Source: an uncultured Mailhella sp.
GTDB lineage: Bacteria > Desulfobacterota > Desulfovibrionia > Desulfovibrionales > Desulfovibrionaceae
Direction: 5' to 3'
DNA length: 6,906 nt
Assembly (NCBI GenBank): GCA_910579055.1
Contig: CAJTSU010000067.1
Location: 1-6,906, forward strand
In this document: piece by piece, positions 1-6,197 of the stretch
How the letters are laid out: every line of letters starts with the position of its first letter
Position numbering within the stretch: position 1 is the first letter of the stretch
Notes under the pieces: model-generated
The model's database searches: none
Told to the model about the DNA's origin: nothing
The model's input: the letters and a program-made list of their open reading frames with translations, nothing else
Made by a program: the position numbers and the translations under genes

Positions 1-361
1 CATGGAAGTCATAACCGTATCTTTTGATATCCTTGCCCCTCAAAATCGGTCGTATAATTTCGGCTGATTTTGGATCCTTCGCTATGAGTTCGTCTTTTTT
101 GGTTCCGTCAATAATGAAGGCTTCATTGCAGCCTGTCAGGATGCCGCGATAAATTTTTACATCCCAGTCCTTAAGAGGCTTCCCGACAGCCTCAATTTTA
201 CGTTTTATCGACTGTTCAATAGGCGAAAGAATGGCCCAGGACTGTCCAACCTCAAATCGGGTGAATACGCTGTTATGCTCAACATAATCGCTCAAAACTT
301 TATAGCATTTCCCCTTGCTACTGCTTTTTGTATTCCAAAAACTCGCCCTATCGCAAACTTT
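1..361 (-). CDS. Type IIG restriction-modification protein fragment (junction and start of TaqI-like specificity domain), partial, 5' part missing
   Basis: Reading the minus strand from about 361 down to 2 gives an uninterrupted frame that I recognise as the segment where the TaqI-like specificity domain begins in Type IIG (fused restriction-methyltransferase-specificity) enzymes. Visible hallmarks in order are SWAILSPIEQ (about 243-214), KPLKDWDVKIYRGILTGCNE (about 181-122), AFIIDG, and near the left edge SAEIIRPILRGKDIKRYGYD. In full-length relatives (often about 1000 aa) this segment follows the nuclease and the N6-adenine methyltransferase with its NPPY motif, and precedes the target-recognition part. 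Here the methyltransferase part is absent: within about 60 bases upstream of the recognisable homology the sequence becomes the divergent recombinase gene. The frame stays open past 361 into the recombinase gene, as far as an ATG at 466-464, so no natural start is evident. The C-terminal remainder lies beyond the window. It could be a silent cassette, a rearrangement remnant, or the distal part of a phase-variable gene. Identification is strong; the exact upstream limit is uncertain. Confidence 0.75.
325..341. repeat. Short palindrome between the R-M fragment and the recombinase gene
   Basis: tttttg and caaaaa form a perfect 6-bp inverted repeat around a 5-base centre (tattc), about 40 bases before the recombinase start codon and close to where recognisable R-M homology ends. 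The repeat is seen directly. A role as recombinase operator or crossover site is only inferred from its position; serine-invertase sites normally have an even centre with a 2-base overlap, which this does not show. Confidence 0.3.
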
Positions 362-379
362 TAACGACGGGACGAAAAA

Positions 380-1027
380 ATGGTTTATGGTTACATTCGG
401 GTAAGCAGCGATAAGCAGACAGTGGAAAACCAGCGCTTCGAAATTAGTAATTTCGCAAAAAACCATAATCTCCATGTTGACGGCTGGATTGAGGAAACCA
501 TTAGCGGCGTCAAAAACTATGACAAACGCGAGCTTGGCAAACTGCTCAAAAAGGTGAAAAAAGATGATCTGATAATATGCGCCGAATTATCACGGCTTGG
601 CAGGAACCTTTTCATGATAATGGAAATCCTCAATCTGTGCATGAGTCGGGAATGCAAAGTCTGGACTATCAAGGATAATTACCGGCTTGGTGAGGACATC
701 CAGAGCAAGGTTCTGGCCTTTGCCTTCGGCCTCTCCGCCGAGATTGAGCGTAATCTCATAAGCCAGCGTACACGGGAGGCCCTTGCACGCAAACGTGCTG
801 AAGGCGTTGTGCTGGGGCGGCCTAAAGGGCGCAAATCAAGTAAGGTAAAGTTATCCGGCCAGGAGGAAACCATTCGTACACTTTTGCAAAGAAAGGTACC
901 CAAAACGAAAATTGCCAAAATATTTGGCGTAAACCGGATGACCGTTGATTCTTTTATCCGGCAGCGTTTGAAAAACGAACAGTCAATATTGAATCCAGCT
1001 TTGGTTGCGGCGGCCCCAAACTCATGA
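380..1027 (+). CDS. Serine site-specific recombinase, DNA-invertase/resolvase family (Mpi-like)
   Basis: This 215-aa small serine recombinase cuts and rejoins DNA at two short sites, usually to invert or excise the segment between them. The catalytic domain starts with YGYIRVSSDKQ; Ser9 is the expected nucleophile and Arg7 its partner. The SRLGRN motif at 71-76 supplies the two further active-site arginines (Arg72, Arg75). Residues about 105-145 form the long dimerisation helix (FAFGLSAEIERNLISQRTRE), ending in LGRPKGRK, the usual basic linker. Residues about 161-197 form a C-terminal helix-turn-helix (TKIAKIFGVNRMTVDSFI). Length and layout match invertases of the Hin/Gin/Mpi group. From memory it most resembles proteins annotated as master DNA invertase Mpi family; I cannot confirm the subgroup. 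An in-frame stop at 362-364 supports the ATG at 380; a weak GGGACG lies 6 bases ahead. It diverges from the truncated R-M gene, suggesting that locus is its target. Base composition is AT-rich compared with genes to the right, consistent with acquisition by transfer. Confidence 0.9.
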   Translation: MVYGYIRVSSDKQTVENQRFEISNFAKNHNLHVDGWIEETISGVKNYDKRELGKLLKKVKKDDLIICAELSRLGRNLFMIMEILNLCMSRECKVWTIKDNYRLGEDIQSKVLAFAFGLSAEIERNLISQRTREALARKRAEGVVLGRPKGRKSSKVKLSGQEETIRTLLQRKVPKTKIAKIFGVNRMTVDSFIRQRLKNEQSILNPALVAAAPNS

Positions 1028-1073
1028 CAAATGTCTCACAAAAGACAGTCTGCCTCCTGCAAAGTTGACAGGT

Positions 1074-1154
1074 AAAAAAAACGGCGGGCATAGCGTGGCC
1101 AGCTTTTTCCAATACGCTACCGGGGAAAGCTGGCCAAGTCTTCCTGCCCCCCGC
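1074..1154 (-). terminator. Nested hairpin with T-run, probable terminator of lysR
   Basis: An 11-bp perfect inverted repeat (tggccagcttt at 1096-1106, aaagctggcca at 1126-1136) sits inside a second, imperfect pair (gcgggca at 1084-1090, tgccccccgc at 1145-1154). On the minus strand the outer stem ends in TGCCCGCCG followed directly by eight T (complement of 1074-1081), the layout of a rho-independent terminator for the lysR transcript. On the plus strand the inner stem extends to 15 pairs through two G-U pairs but lacks a good U-tract, so any effect on recombinase transcripts is less certain. Confidence 0.55.
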
Positions 1155-1180
1155 TTTCTTCCGCGCCCTATTGAGAGGGA

Positions 1181-1203
1181 TCGGGGGGGATATTTCCCCC
1201 CGA
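1181..1203. repeat. GC-rich inverted repeat just downstream of the lysR stop codon
   Basis: tcgggggg (1181-1188) and ccccccga (1196-1203) are perfect 8-bp complements around a 7-base centre, 11 bases past the lysR stop codon. A smaller pair (cgggg at 1204-1208, ccccg at 1221-1225) overlaps the stop. There is no adjacent T-run, so these look like mRNA 3'-end stabilising structures or an auxiliary pause site rather than a stand-alone terminator. Confidence 0.5.
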
Positions 1204-1214
1204 CGGGGTACGCG

Positions 1215-2153
1215 TCAGCGCCCCGAAAAAGCAATCTTTTTCTCGATCGTTTCCACCTGTTCCCTGTTTTCCAGCAAAAACGCAATGAACTTCTGCACGG
1301 CCGGGGAAAGGTACTGCCGGGGGCGGTGTGAAAGTGCGTAAACCCGACGCTCGAAAAGACGGGACAGGGAATGCACCTTCACATCAAAACCCGGCGTACG
1401 GGCCTGAAATTCGTCCATAACGGCAACGCCCCGTCCAAGCGACACATGCATGAGAATAGGCAGAAAAAAGCTTGCATACTGCTCAATATTCAGGGTGTAA
1501 CCTGCCTCGCCGATCACTCTCGCCACATTCCCGTCCAGCGGATAATCGCGCCAGAACGCCACAAAGGGCAAATGTACAAAATCCTCCAGCCGGGGAGGAT
1601 CGCTGATGGGAACATTCCAGCTTCCGGGCGTAACCAGGGCCATTTCCGCCGAGAACAGCGGGTAACACTGCGCACCTTCCGGCAGGACGTTTTGCTGGGT
1701 AAGAAGCATATCCACATCCGGCGCGTAATACGACTTCATCAGGTCGCCAATGGGCTGGGGGCGTACTTCCACTGAAACCTTGGGATACAGCTTTTTGAAT
1801 TCCAGCAGGCGGGGCGGCAAGTAATACGTTGTAATGCCGTAATTCGCAGCAATAACGATATTTCCGCATACCTCTGCGCCGCCGTTCACCTGATTGCTGA
1901 CCTGCTGGAGCAGGCGGAACAGTTGCTGGCACAGCATGTACAATTGTTCCCCGGCAGCAGTCAGTTCCAGCGGCGACGCACGACGATTGACCAGTTCGAC
2001 GCCGAGTCGTTGCTCAAGCTTCTTCAACTGATAGGTGACAGTGCTCTGGGATCTGCCTACAGACTCGGCCGCGCGAGAAAAGGAACGCAGTTCCGCCAGT
2101 TGGTAAAAACTCCTGAGCCAGGAAATATAGTCTCCGCTGAAATCTTCCGTCAT
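1215..2153 (-). CDS. LysR-family transcriptional regulator
   Basis: This 312-aa protein has the standard LysR plan. An N-terminal winged helix-turn-helix spans about residues 12-71 (SFYQLAELRSFSRAAESVG, then SQSTVTYQLKKLEQRLGVEL, ending LELTAAGEQLY). A linker helix covers about 72-92. The rest, from about residue 96 to 298, is the two-lobed effector-binding domain typical of the family (SYYAPDVDMLLTQQ, SLGRGVAVMDEF). Such proteins bind DNA as tetramers and change promoter activity when a small ligand, often the substrate of the neighbouring pathway, binds. The gene is divergent from the TRAP/cyclase operon across 340 bases, the classic arrangement for a LysR protein controlling that operon and itself. 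The ATG at 2153 is preceded by a GGGGA-type Shine-Dalgarno stretch. The ligand cannot be predicted from sequence; it is likely to be the substrate of the transporter and hydrolase, or a product. Confidence 0.92.
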   Translation of the reverse strand: MTEDFSGDYISWLRSFYQLAELRSFSRAAESVGRSQSTVTYQLKKLEQRLGVELVNRRASPLELTAAGEQLYMLCQQLFRLLQQVSNQVNGGAEVCGNIVIAANYGITTYYLPPRLLEFKKLYPKVSVEVRPQPIGDLMKSYYAPDVDMLLTQQNVLPEGAQCYPLFSAEMALVTPGSWNVPISDPPRLEDFVHLPFVAFWRDYPLDGNVARVIGEAGYTLNIEQYASFFLPILMHVSLGRGVAVMDEFQARTPGFDVKVHSLSRLFERRVYALSHRPRQYLSPAVQKFIAFLLENREQVETIEKKIAFSGR

Positions 2154-2181
2154 GGCATCCCCGTTCCCGGCAGCGCAAATT

Positions 2182-2209
2182 CCGGAGCATCCTGCCTGAC
2201 GCGCTCCGG
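2182..2209 (-). other. Hairpin in the lysR leader
   Basis: ccggagc (2182-2188) and gctccgg (2203-2209) are perfect 7-bp complements around 14 bases, about 30 bases upstream of the lysR start codon. If lysR is transcribed from the AT-rich stretch near 2290-2420, this would lie in its roughly 130-base untranslated leader. No riboswitch class is recognisable. Confidence 0.3.
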
Positions 2210-2293
2210 CGACTGCGTCTTCAACAGCCGCGCACCACGAGCTTCTTTCCTACATCAAAGCGCCTTGGCTGCCAAATCATCCGCGGCACAGGA

Positions 2294-2313
2294 ATAAATA
2301 TCAAACTATTTAT
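2294..2313. promoter_or_regulatory. AT-rich perfect inverted repeat, candidate LysR operator
   Basis: ATAAATA (2294-2300) and TATTTAT (2307-2313) are perfect complements around TCAAAC, inside the divergent lysR/TRAP intergenic region. LysR proteins usually bind dyads near the promoter they control. This one has an even span, so it does not fit the canonical T-N11-A box exactly. Its place and symmetry make it the best operator candidate here; it lies about 60 bases upstream of the candidate -35 box for the TRAP operon and near where lysR transcription would start. Confidence 0.4.
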
Positions 2314-2374
2314 GTTAATTCACTATGTTGCATATATTTCTTTGTTCCTTTTCAGCAAAAAATCAGGGCATATA

Positions 2375-2403
2375 TTGACATAATCTAAATTTTCGATAAT
2401 CAT
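2375..2403 (+). promoter_or_regulatory. Candidate sigma-70 promoter of the TRAP/cyclase operon
   Basis: A consensus TTGACA (2375-2380) lies in the AT-rich intergenic stretch. At the ideal 17-base spacing the -10 match is AATCAT (2398-2403, 4 of 6). A better hexamer, GATAAT (2395-2400, 5 of 6), is only 14 bases away. A weak -10 at the right spacing would suit an activator-dependent promoter. Direct repeats of ATAATC at 2380-2385 and 2396-2401 overlap this promoter on one face of the helix region and could be regulator contacts. Confidence 0.4.
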
Positions 2404-2445
2404 TCTAAAAAATAGATTTACTCGCTGCGGCACGGCACCGCTTCA

Positions 2446-2467
2446 ACGGGCCGGCTCCGCGGCCCGT
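2446..2467 (+). other. GC-rich hairpin in the TRAP operon leader
   Basis: acgggcc (2446-2452) and ggcccgt (2461-2467) are perfect 7-bp complements with an 8-base loop, ending 16 bases before the GGGAGG ribosome binding site of the permease gene. It would fold in the mRNA leader and may affect stability or ribosome access. No U-tract follows, so it is not a convincing terminator or attenuator. Confidence 0.35.
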
Positions 2468-2493
2468 CCGGAACCCCTTGCACGGGAGGCAAC

Positions 2494-4356
2494 ATGGCAG
2501 CACCGGCAAATCTTATTCTGTCGTTCATCGCCTGGGCGCTCATTCTCTATCAAATGGCGATCACCCAGTTTCTGTTTCAGTCCTATATGCAGAATCAAAT
2601 CGTCCATGTGGGGCTGGTGGGGAGTCTGCTCTCCCTGTATCATTTCACCAGAACCGGCAAGCCCGCGCTGAAATTGCTGTGGCTGGTCATGGTAGCGCTC
2701 TTCGTCGTTTCCGCATCGTACATGTGGATGAATTTTGACGACCTGGAAATGCGTATCGGCTTTCCAGAAGGCTTGGACATTCCCGTCGGCTGTCTGCTGC
2801 TGATCGGCATACTCGGATGCACGCTGGCCGCGTGGGGCAAAATATTTCCCACCATCGCGGGCATTGCTCTTGCATATATGCTGTTCGGCCACTATTTGCC
2901 CGGCCCTCTGCATCATACGCGCATAGCCTTTGCTGCGGCCATTTCAACGATCTGCCTCGGCTTTGGCTCAGGAATTTTCGGGAATATTCTCGGCATGATC
3001 GTGGAATTCGGTTTTTTGCTGGTGCTGTTCGGCTCCTGTCTGGAAATCATGGGCGCCAATGTCTTTTTTCTGGAAATGGGCAAATTGGGCAGTAAAGTAA
3101 GCAAAGGCGGCCCCGGCCAGACCGCGGTCATCGGCAGCGCGCTGGTAGGTATGGCTTCCGGTTCGGCACTGGCCAACGTCATGATCACCGGGGCGTTTAC
3201 CATCCCCACCATGAAGCGTTTTGGCTATAAGCCGGAAATCGCCGCGGCGATTGAAGCGGCGGCATCTACCGGCAGTCAGATCATGCCGCCGATCATGGGG
3301 GCCACGGCCTTTCTTATGGCGGCTTTTCTCGGCGTGCCCTTTCCCTCTGTCATGATCGCCGCATTCGTACCCGCGGTACTCTATTTCGTGGCCGTCGGCA
3401 TCAATGTGGAACTCATCGCGCGCAAGGACAGGATAAAGGGCATTTCCGCCGCTGTGGACATGCGCATGCTGATTGAGCGGGCCTGTGTTTTCGTCATTCC
3501 ACTGGCCATGTTGACCGTGATGCTGATCATGCAGATGAGCCCGGGGTTCACCGCCTTCTGGTCCACCCTGCTGGTGCTGGGCATCGGCTTCGCCCGCAAG
3601 ACCACCCGTCCCGGCATGAGGGATTTCATCGCGGGCATGACCAGTGGGGCGATACAGGCCGCCAAGATTTCCATTGTGGTGGCTTCTGTGGCAATCATCG
3701 CACAGGTAGTGGTCAGCACCGGCCTCGGCACCAAGCTGACCCAGGTTATCGCCATGGTCAGCCAGGGCAGTCTGCTTCTTACCCTGATCATGGCCATGGC
3801 CCTGTGCATCATTCTCGGCTGTGGAGTTCCCAGTTCCGCCGCCTACGCGCTGGTCGCCATTCTTGTGGTTCCCGGTATTGTAAAAATGGGGGTTGATCCC
3901 TTCCAAATCCATTTCTTCTGCTTCTATTTCACTGTCATTTCCTGCATCACTCCGCCTGTGGCCGTGGCTTCACTGGGCGCGGCCTCCATTGCTGATTCCA
4001 GCTACTCCCGCACCGGATGGGAGGCGCTGAAAATGGCGGCCACCGGCTTTGCCCTGCCCTTCTTTTTCGTTTCCAACAAGTCTCTGCTCCTGCGCGGCGA
4101 CGATCCGCTCATTACCCTGCTCAGCATCGGGGCGGCCCTGCTTGCGGTAACCTGCTTCTCCTTTACTGCCTACGGCTACTGCATGACCGACGCATCCGGC
4201 TCCCAGCGGGCTCTGTCCGGCGCCGCGGCAGCCCTGCTTGGCGCCTACGTCATCACGCTGAATCCGCTGTTCCTCGGCGCAGGCGTACTCTGTCTCGCCG
4301 CCTATATCTTCTGGCAGAAATCGGCCGCAAAGGCGTTTTCCCCCGCAAACCTGTAA
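2494..4356 (+). CDS. TRAP transporter fused permease (4TM/12TM, DctQM-type, TAXI class)
   Basis: This 620-aa inner-membrane protein fuses the small (DctQ-like) and large (DctM-like) subunits of a tripartite ATP-independent periplasmic transporter, the form that works with TAXI-type binding proteins and is driven by an ion gradient. Hydrophobic segments run through the whole length. Residues about 5-135 are the small-subunit-like part; about 140-525 are the large subunit. Two characteristic repeat signatures are present: GMASGSALANVMITGAFTIP (219-238), followed by EIAAAIEAAASTGSQIMPPI (248-267), and LGCGVPSSAAYALVAILVVP (441-460), followed by ISCITPPVAVASLGAA (482-497). A C-terminal stretch, about 535-607, adds further membrane segments as in other TAXI fusions. 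Length is normal for the type. GGGAGG four bases before the ATG is a strong ribosome binding site. It is first in the operon, with its binding protein 21 bases downstream. The substrate cannot be read from the permease; TRAP substrates are usually carboxylates or sulfonates. Confidence 0.93.
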   Translation: MAAPANLILSFIAWALILYQMAITQFLFQSYMQNQIVHVGLVGSLLSLYHFTRTGKPALKLLWLVMVALFVVSASYMWMNFDDLEMRIGFPEGLDIPVGCLLLIGILGCTLAAWGKIFPTIAGIALAYMLFGHYLPGPLHHTRIAFAAAISTICLGFGSGIFGNILGMIVEFGFLLVLFGSCLEIMGANVFFLEMGKLGSKVSKGGPGQTAVIGSALVGMASGSALANVMITGAFTIPTMKRFGYKPEIAAAIEAAASTGSQIMPPIMGATAFLMAAFLGVPFPSVMIAAFVPAVLYFVAVGINVELIARKDRIKGISAAVDMRMLIERACVFVIPLAMLTVMLIMQMSPGFTAFWSTLLVLGIGFARKTTRPGMRDFIAGMTSGAIQAAKISIVVASVAIIAQVVVSTGLGTKLTQVIAMVSQGSLLLTLIMAMALCIILGCGVPSSAAYALVAILVVPGIVKMGVDPFQIHFFCFYFTVISCITPPVAVASLGAASIADSSYSRTGWEALKMAATGFALPFFFVSNKSLLLRGDDPLITLLSIGAALLAVTCFSFTAYGYCMTDASGSQRALSGAAAALLGAYVITLNPLFLGAGVLCLAAYIFWQKSAAKAFSPANL

Positions 4357-4377
4357 CCCAAGTCCCGGAGGATCATC

Positions 4378-5382
4378 ATGACTTCCCTGTTCAAGCATTT
4401 CGTCCCGGCCCTCGCCGTACTGCTGTTCGGCGCTTCCGCCGCACCGGCGGCCAACGACACCCTGACTGTCATCAGCGCGCCCTTCGGCAAAACGGGCTAC
4501 ATCATGGGATCAGCCTGCGAGGACATCATCAAGAAGTCCGACAGCGGCCTGAAAATCACTCAGGAAGAAGGCTACGGCATGTTTTACAACCTGAAGAAGC
4601 TCCATGCCGCTGATCCCGAAACCCGCAAAACCATGATCATCATGGGGACACTAACTTCCATGTGGCAGGCGCAGAACGGCAAAGCCCCCTTCAAGCAGCC
4701 CATCGCCACGGACATGCGCGTGCTCTTTTCCATGTATGACAGTGACAGCTGCTTTATGTCCCGTGACCCGAAAATCAGATCTGTACCCGACTTCGCGGGA
4801 AAAACCGTGGCTATCGGCAAGAAATCGCAGGATGTCTACGGAACCTTTCTGTTTGACCATATCGACGCGGGATACGGGCTGGCCGACAAGGTAAATGTGC
4901 AGTGGGTGGGCAACGCCAGCGCCCTCTCCAGCTTCAAGGACGGACTGTCCGACGCGGCCGGAGCCGACATTTTGAGCAATCCTGTCACCGGAGAAGTAGT
5001 GCCCGGCCCGGCCGCCATTGAAGTGCAGGCATCCTTCAATAAGGTCAACTGGTTCGGCTCCAGCCGGGAAGCCCTGGAAAGAGTCATCGCCAAAACGGGC
5101 ATTCCCTATACCATCGTCACCGTGCCCGCCAATACATTTGCAGGGCAGGACGCGGACTTCCTGACCCTTGGCACGCCCAATTTCTGGGGAGCTTCTCTCG
5201 AAATGCCCGAAGACGTGGCGTACCGTTTCGTCGCTACCATCATCAAGCATGTGGAAGAATTCGGAACCTACCATTCCGCAGGCAAACTGATCACCAAAGA
5301 AGCGCTGTGCTACGGCTTCACCCCTGACCAGCTGCACCCCGGCGCGTATCGCGCCTACAAGGAAGCGGGATTGATGAAATAA
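4378..5382 (+). CDS. TAXI-family TRAP transporter periplasmic solute-binding protein
   Basis: This 334-aa protein captures the substrate in the periplasm and delivers it to the fused permease encoded just upstream. An N-terminal signal peptide is clear: a Lys at position 6, a hydrophobic core VPALAVLLFGASAA, and probable cleavage after APAA (about residue 25). The mature protein starts LTVISAPFGKTGYIMGSACE, which matches the glycine-rich first substrate-contact loop of TAXI proteins. Later features fit the same fold: SVPDFAGKTVAIGKKSQDVY (135-154), WVGNASALSSFKDGLSDAA (176-194), a middle domain ending VPANTFAGQDADFLTLGTPN (249-268), then EDVAYRFVATIIKHVEEF (278-295). Length is normal (about 320-335 aa in the family). 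GGAGG lies seven bases before the ATG. The family is known for glutamate/2-oxoglutarate-type ligands in a few cases, but most ligands are unknown and none can be assigned here. Confidence 0.92.
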   Translation: MTSLFKHFVPALAVLLFGASAAPAANDTLTVISAPFGKTGYIMGSACEDIIKKSDSGLKITQEEGYGMFYNLKKLHAADPETRKTMIIMGTLTSMWQAQNGKAPFKQPIATDMRVLFSMYDSDSCFMSRDPKIRSVPDFAGKTVAIGKKSQDVYGTFLFDHIDAGYGLADKVNVQWVGNASALSSFKDGLSDAAGADILSNPVTGEVVPGPAAIEVQASFNKVNWFGSSREALERVIAKTGIPYTIVTVPANTFAGQDADFLTLGTPNFWGASLEMPEDVAYRFVATIIKHVEEFGTYHSAGKLITKEALCYGFTPDQLHPGAYRAYKEAGLMK

Positions 5383-5489
5383 TTCCAGAATGAGCATCCG
5401 GAACCGAACCAGGCTGCTGACAAACCCGGCTTCGCGGGACGCGCCCCCCCTTCCTCACCTTTTACCCTGCCTGCTCAAGGAGACACATC

Positions 5490-6197
5490 ATGCTCGGAAA
5501 AATTATCGACCTCAGCCTGACCATCGACCCTGCCCAGGAATATATTCAGTTCCCGCGCAAGAGCCTGTGCAACGCGGAGGAACCGTTGACCTCTTTCCAT
5601 ATCTGTTCCACCGTGGCGCAGACGGGCTTTCTTGCTACCAATGTATCCATGACTACCCAGAGTTTCACCCACATCGACGTGCCGCGTCACTGCTTTGAAC
5701 ACGGCTTTGCCAATCATGAACTCCCTCTCCATATGGTGGTGGGAGAAGCCGTTATCATTGATATGACCCACAAAAAACCCGGCGAAGGCGTCAGCGCGGC
5801 GGATCTGCAAGAGGCTGACCCGGATCTGCGCAAGGGAGATATCGCAATCATCCGCACCGGCTGGACGGAAGAAGCCTGGGGCACCCGCCGTTTTTGGGAC
5901 GAAATGATTTATCTGGAAAATGATGCCTGCGACTGGCTCATAGCCAAAGGCATTAAAGCGCTGGCCCAGGATTTCATGACCGACGTCAGCCCGGTAAAAC
6001 AGTCCGGCGGCAAGCAGGGGGCAGGCTATGACGGCTACGCCCACCGCGAATTCCTGAGCCGGGACATCATCCTTATCGAATGGTGCACCAACCTGCGCGC
6101 CATTTCCAAAGAACGCGTGTTCTTTGTGTGTCTGCCGCTCAAACTGCTCGGCACCGACGGTTCAGCCGCACGCGTCATCGCCATTGAATCCGTTTAG
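5490..6197 (+). CDS. Cyclase-superfamily metal-dependent hydrolase (KynB/isatin hydrolase-like)
   Basis: This 235-aa cytoplasmic protein belongs to the putative-cyclase family (PF04199), whose characterised members hydrolyse small amides or lactams such as N-formylkynurenine and isatin, usually with Zn or Mn. The metal-binding motif region is QSFTHIDVPRH (57-67), with His61, Asp63 and His67 in the expected places. His185 and Glu197 (AHREFLSRDIILIEWCTNL) give the second conserved His-x11-Glu pair. Other family marks are IDLSLTI at the N-terminus, GDIAIIRTGW (116-125) and LPLKLLGTDGSAARVIAI near the end. Unusually, the family motif HxGTHxDxPxH reads QxFTHxDxPxH: the first His is Gln57 and the Gly is Phe59. 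AAGGAG seven bases before the ATG supports the start. The gene follows the binding-protein gene by 107 bases, so it is likely in the same operon and acts on the imported compound. The stop codon lies at the left end of an inserted repeat element. Confidence 0.88.
   Translation: MLGKIIDLSLTIDPAQEYIQFPRKSLCNAEEPLTSFHICSTVAQTGFLATNVSMTTQSFTHIDVPRHCFEHGFANHELPLHMVVGEAVIIDMTHKKPGEGVSAADLQEADPDLRKGDIAIIRTGWTEEAWGTRRFWDEMIYLENDACDWLIAKGIKALAQDFMTDVSPVKQSGGKQGAGYDGYAHREFLSRDIILIEWCTNLRAISKERVFFVCLPLKLLGTDGSAARVIAIESV

Noticed and set aside
1005..1331. 108-codon plus-strand frame spanning the recombinase end and the lysR terminator
   Set aside because: It crosses strong inverted repeats and the antisense 3' end of lysR, is Arg/Pro-rich, and shows no family resemblance.
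2330..2376. Repeated gcatatatt at 2330-2338 and 2368-2376 as operator sites
   Set aside because: Nine-base matches are easily expected in such an AT-rich stretch, and the 38-base spacing has no special meaning here.
2968..3912. Long 314-codon open frame on the minus strand within the permease gene
   Set aside because: It lies wholly antisense to a clear TRAP permease. Its His/Gly/Asp-rich composition is what complementing membrane-protein codons produces, and it shows no domain.
4651..5397. 248-codon open frame on the minus strand over the binding-protein gene
   Set aside because: It is antisense to a well-supported TAXI binding protein, has no recognisable motif, and is best explained by GC-rich codon bias.
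5475..6044. 189-codon minus-strand frame over the cyclase gene
   Set aside because: It is a shadow of the hydrolase gene, with no domain of its own.
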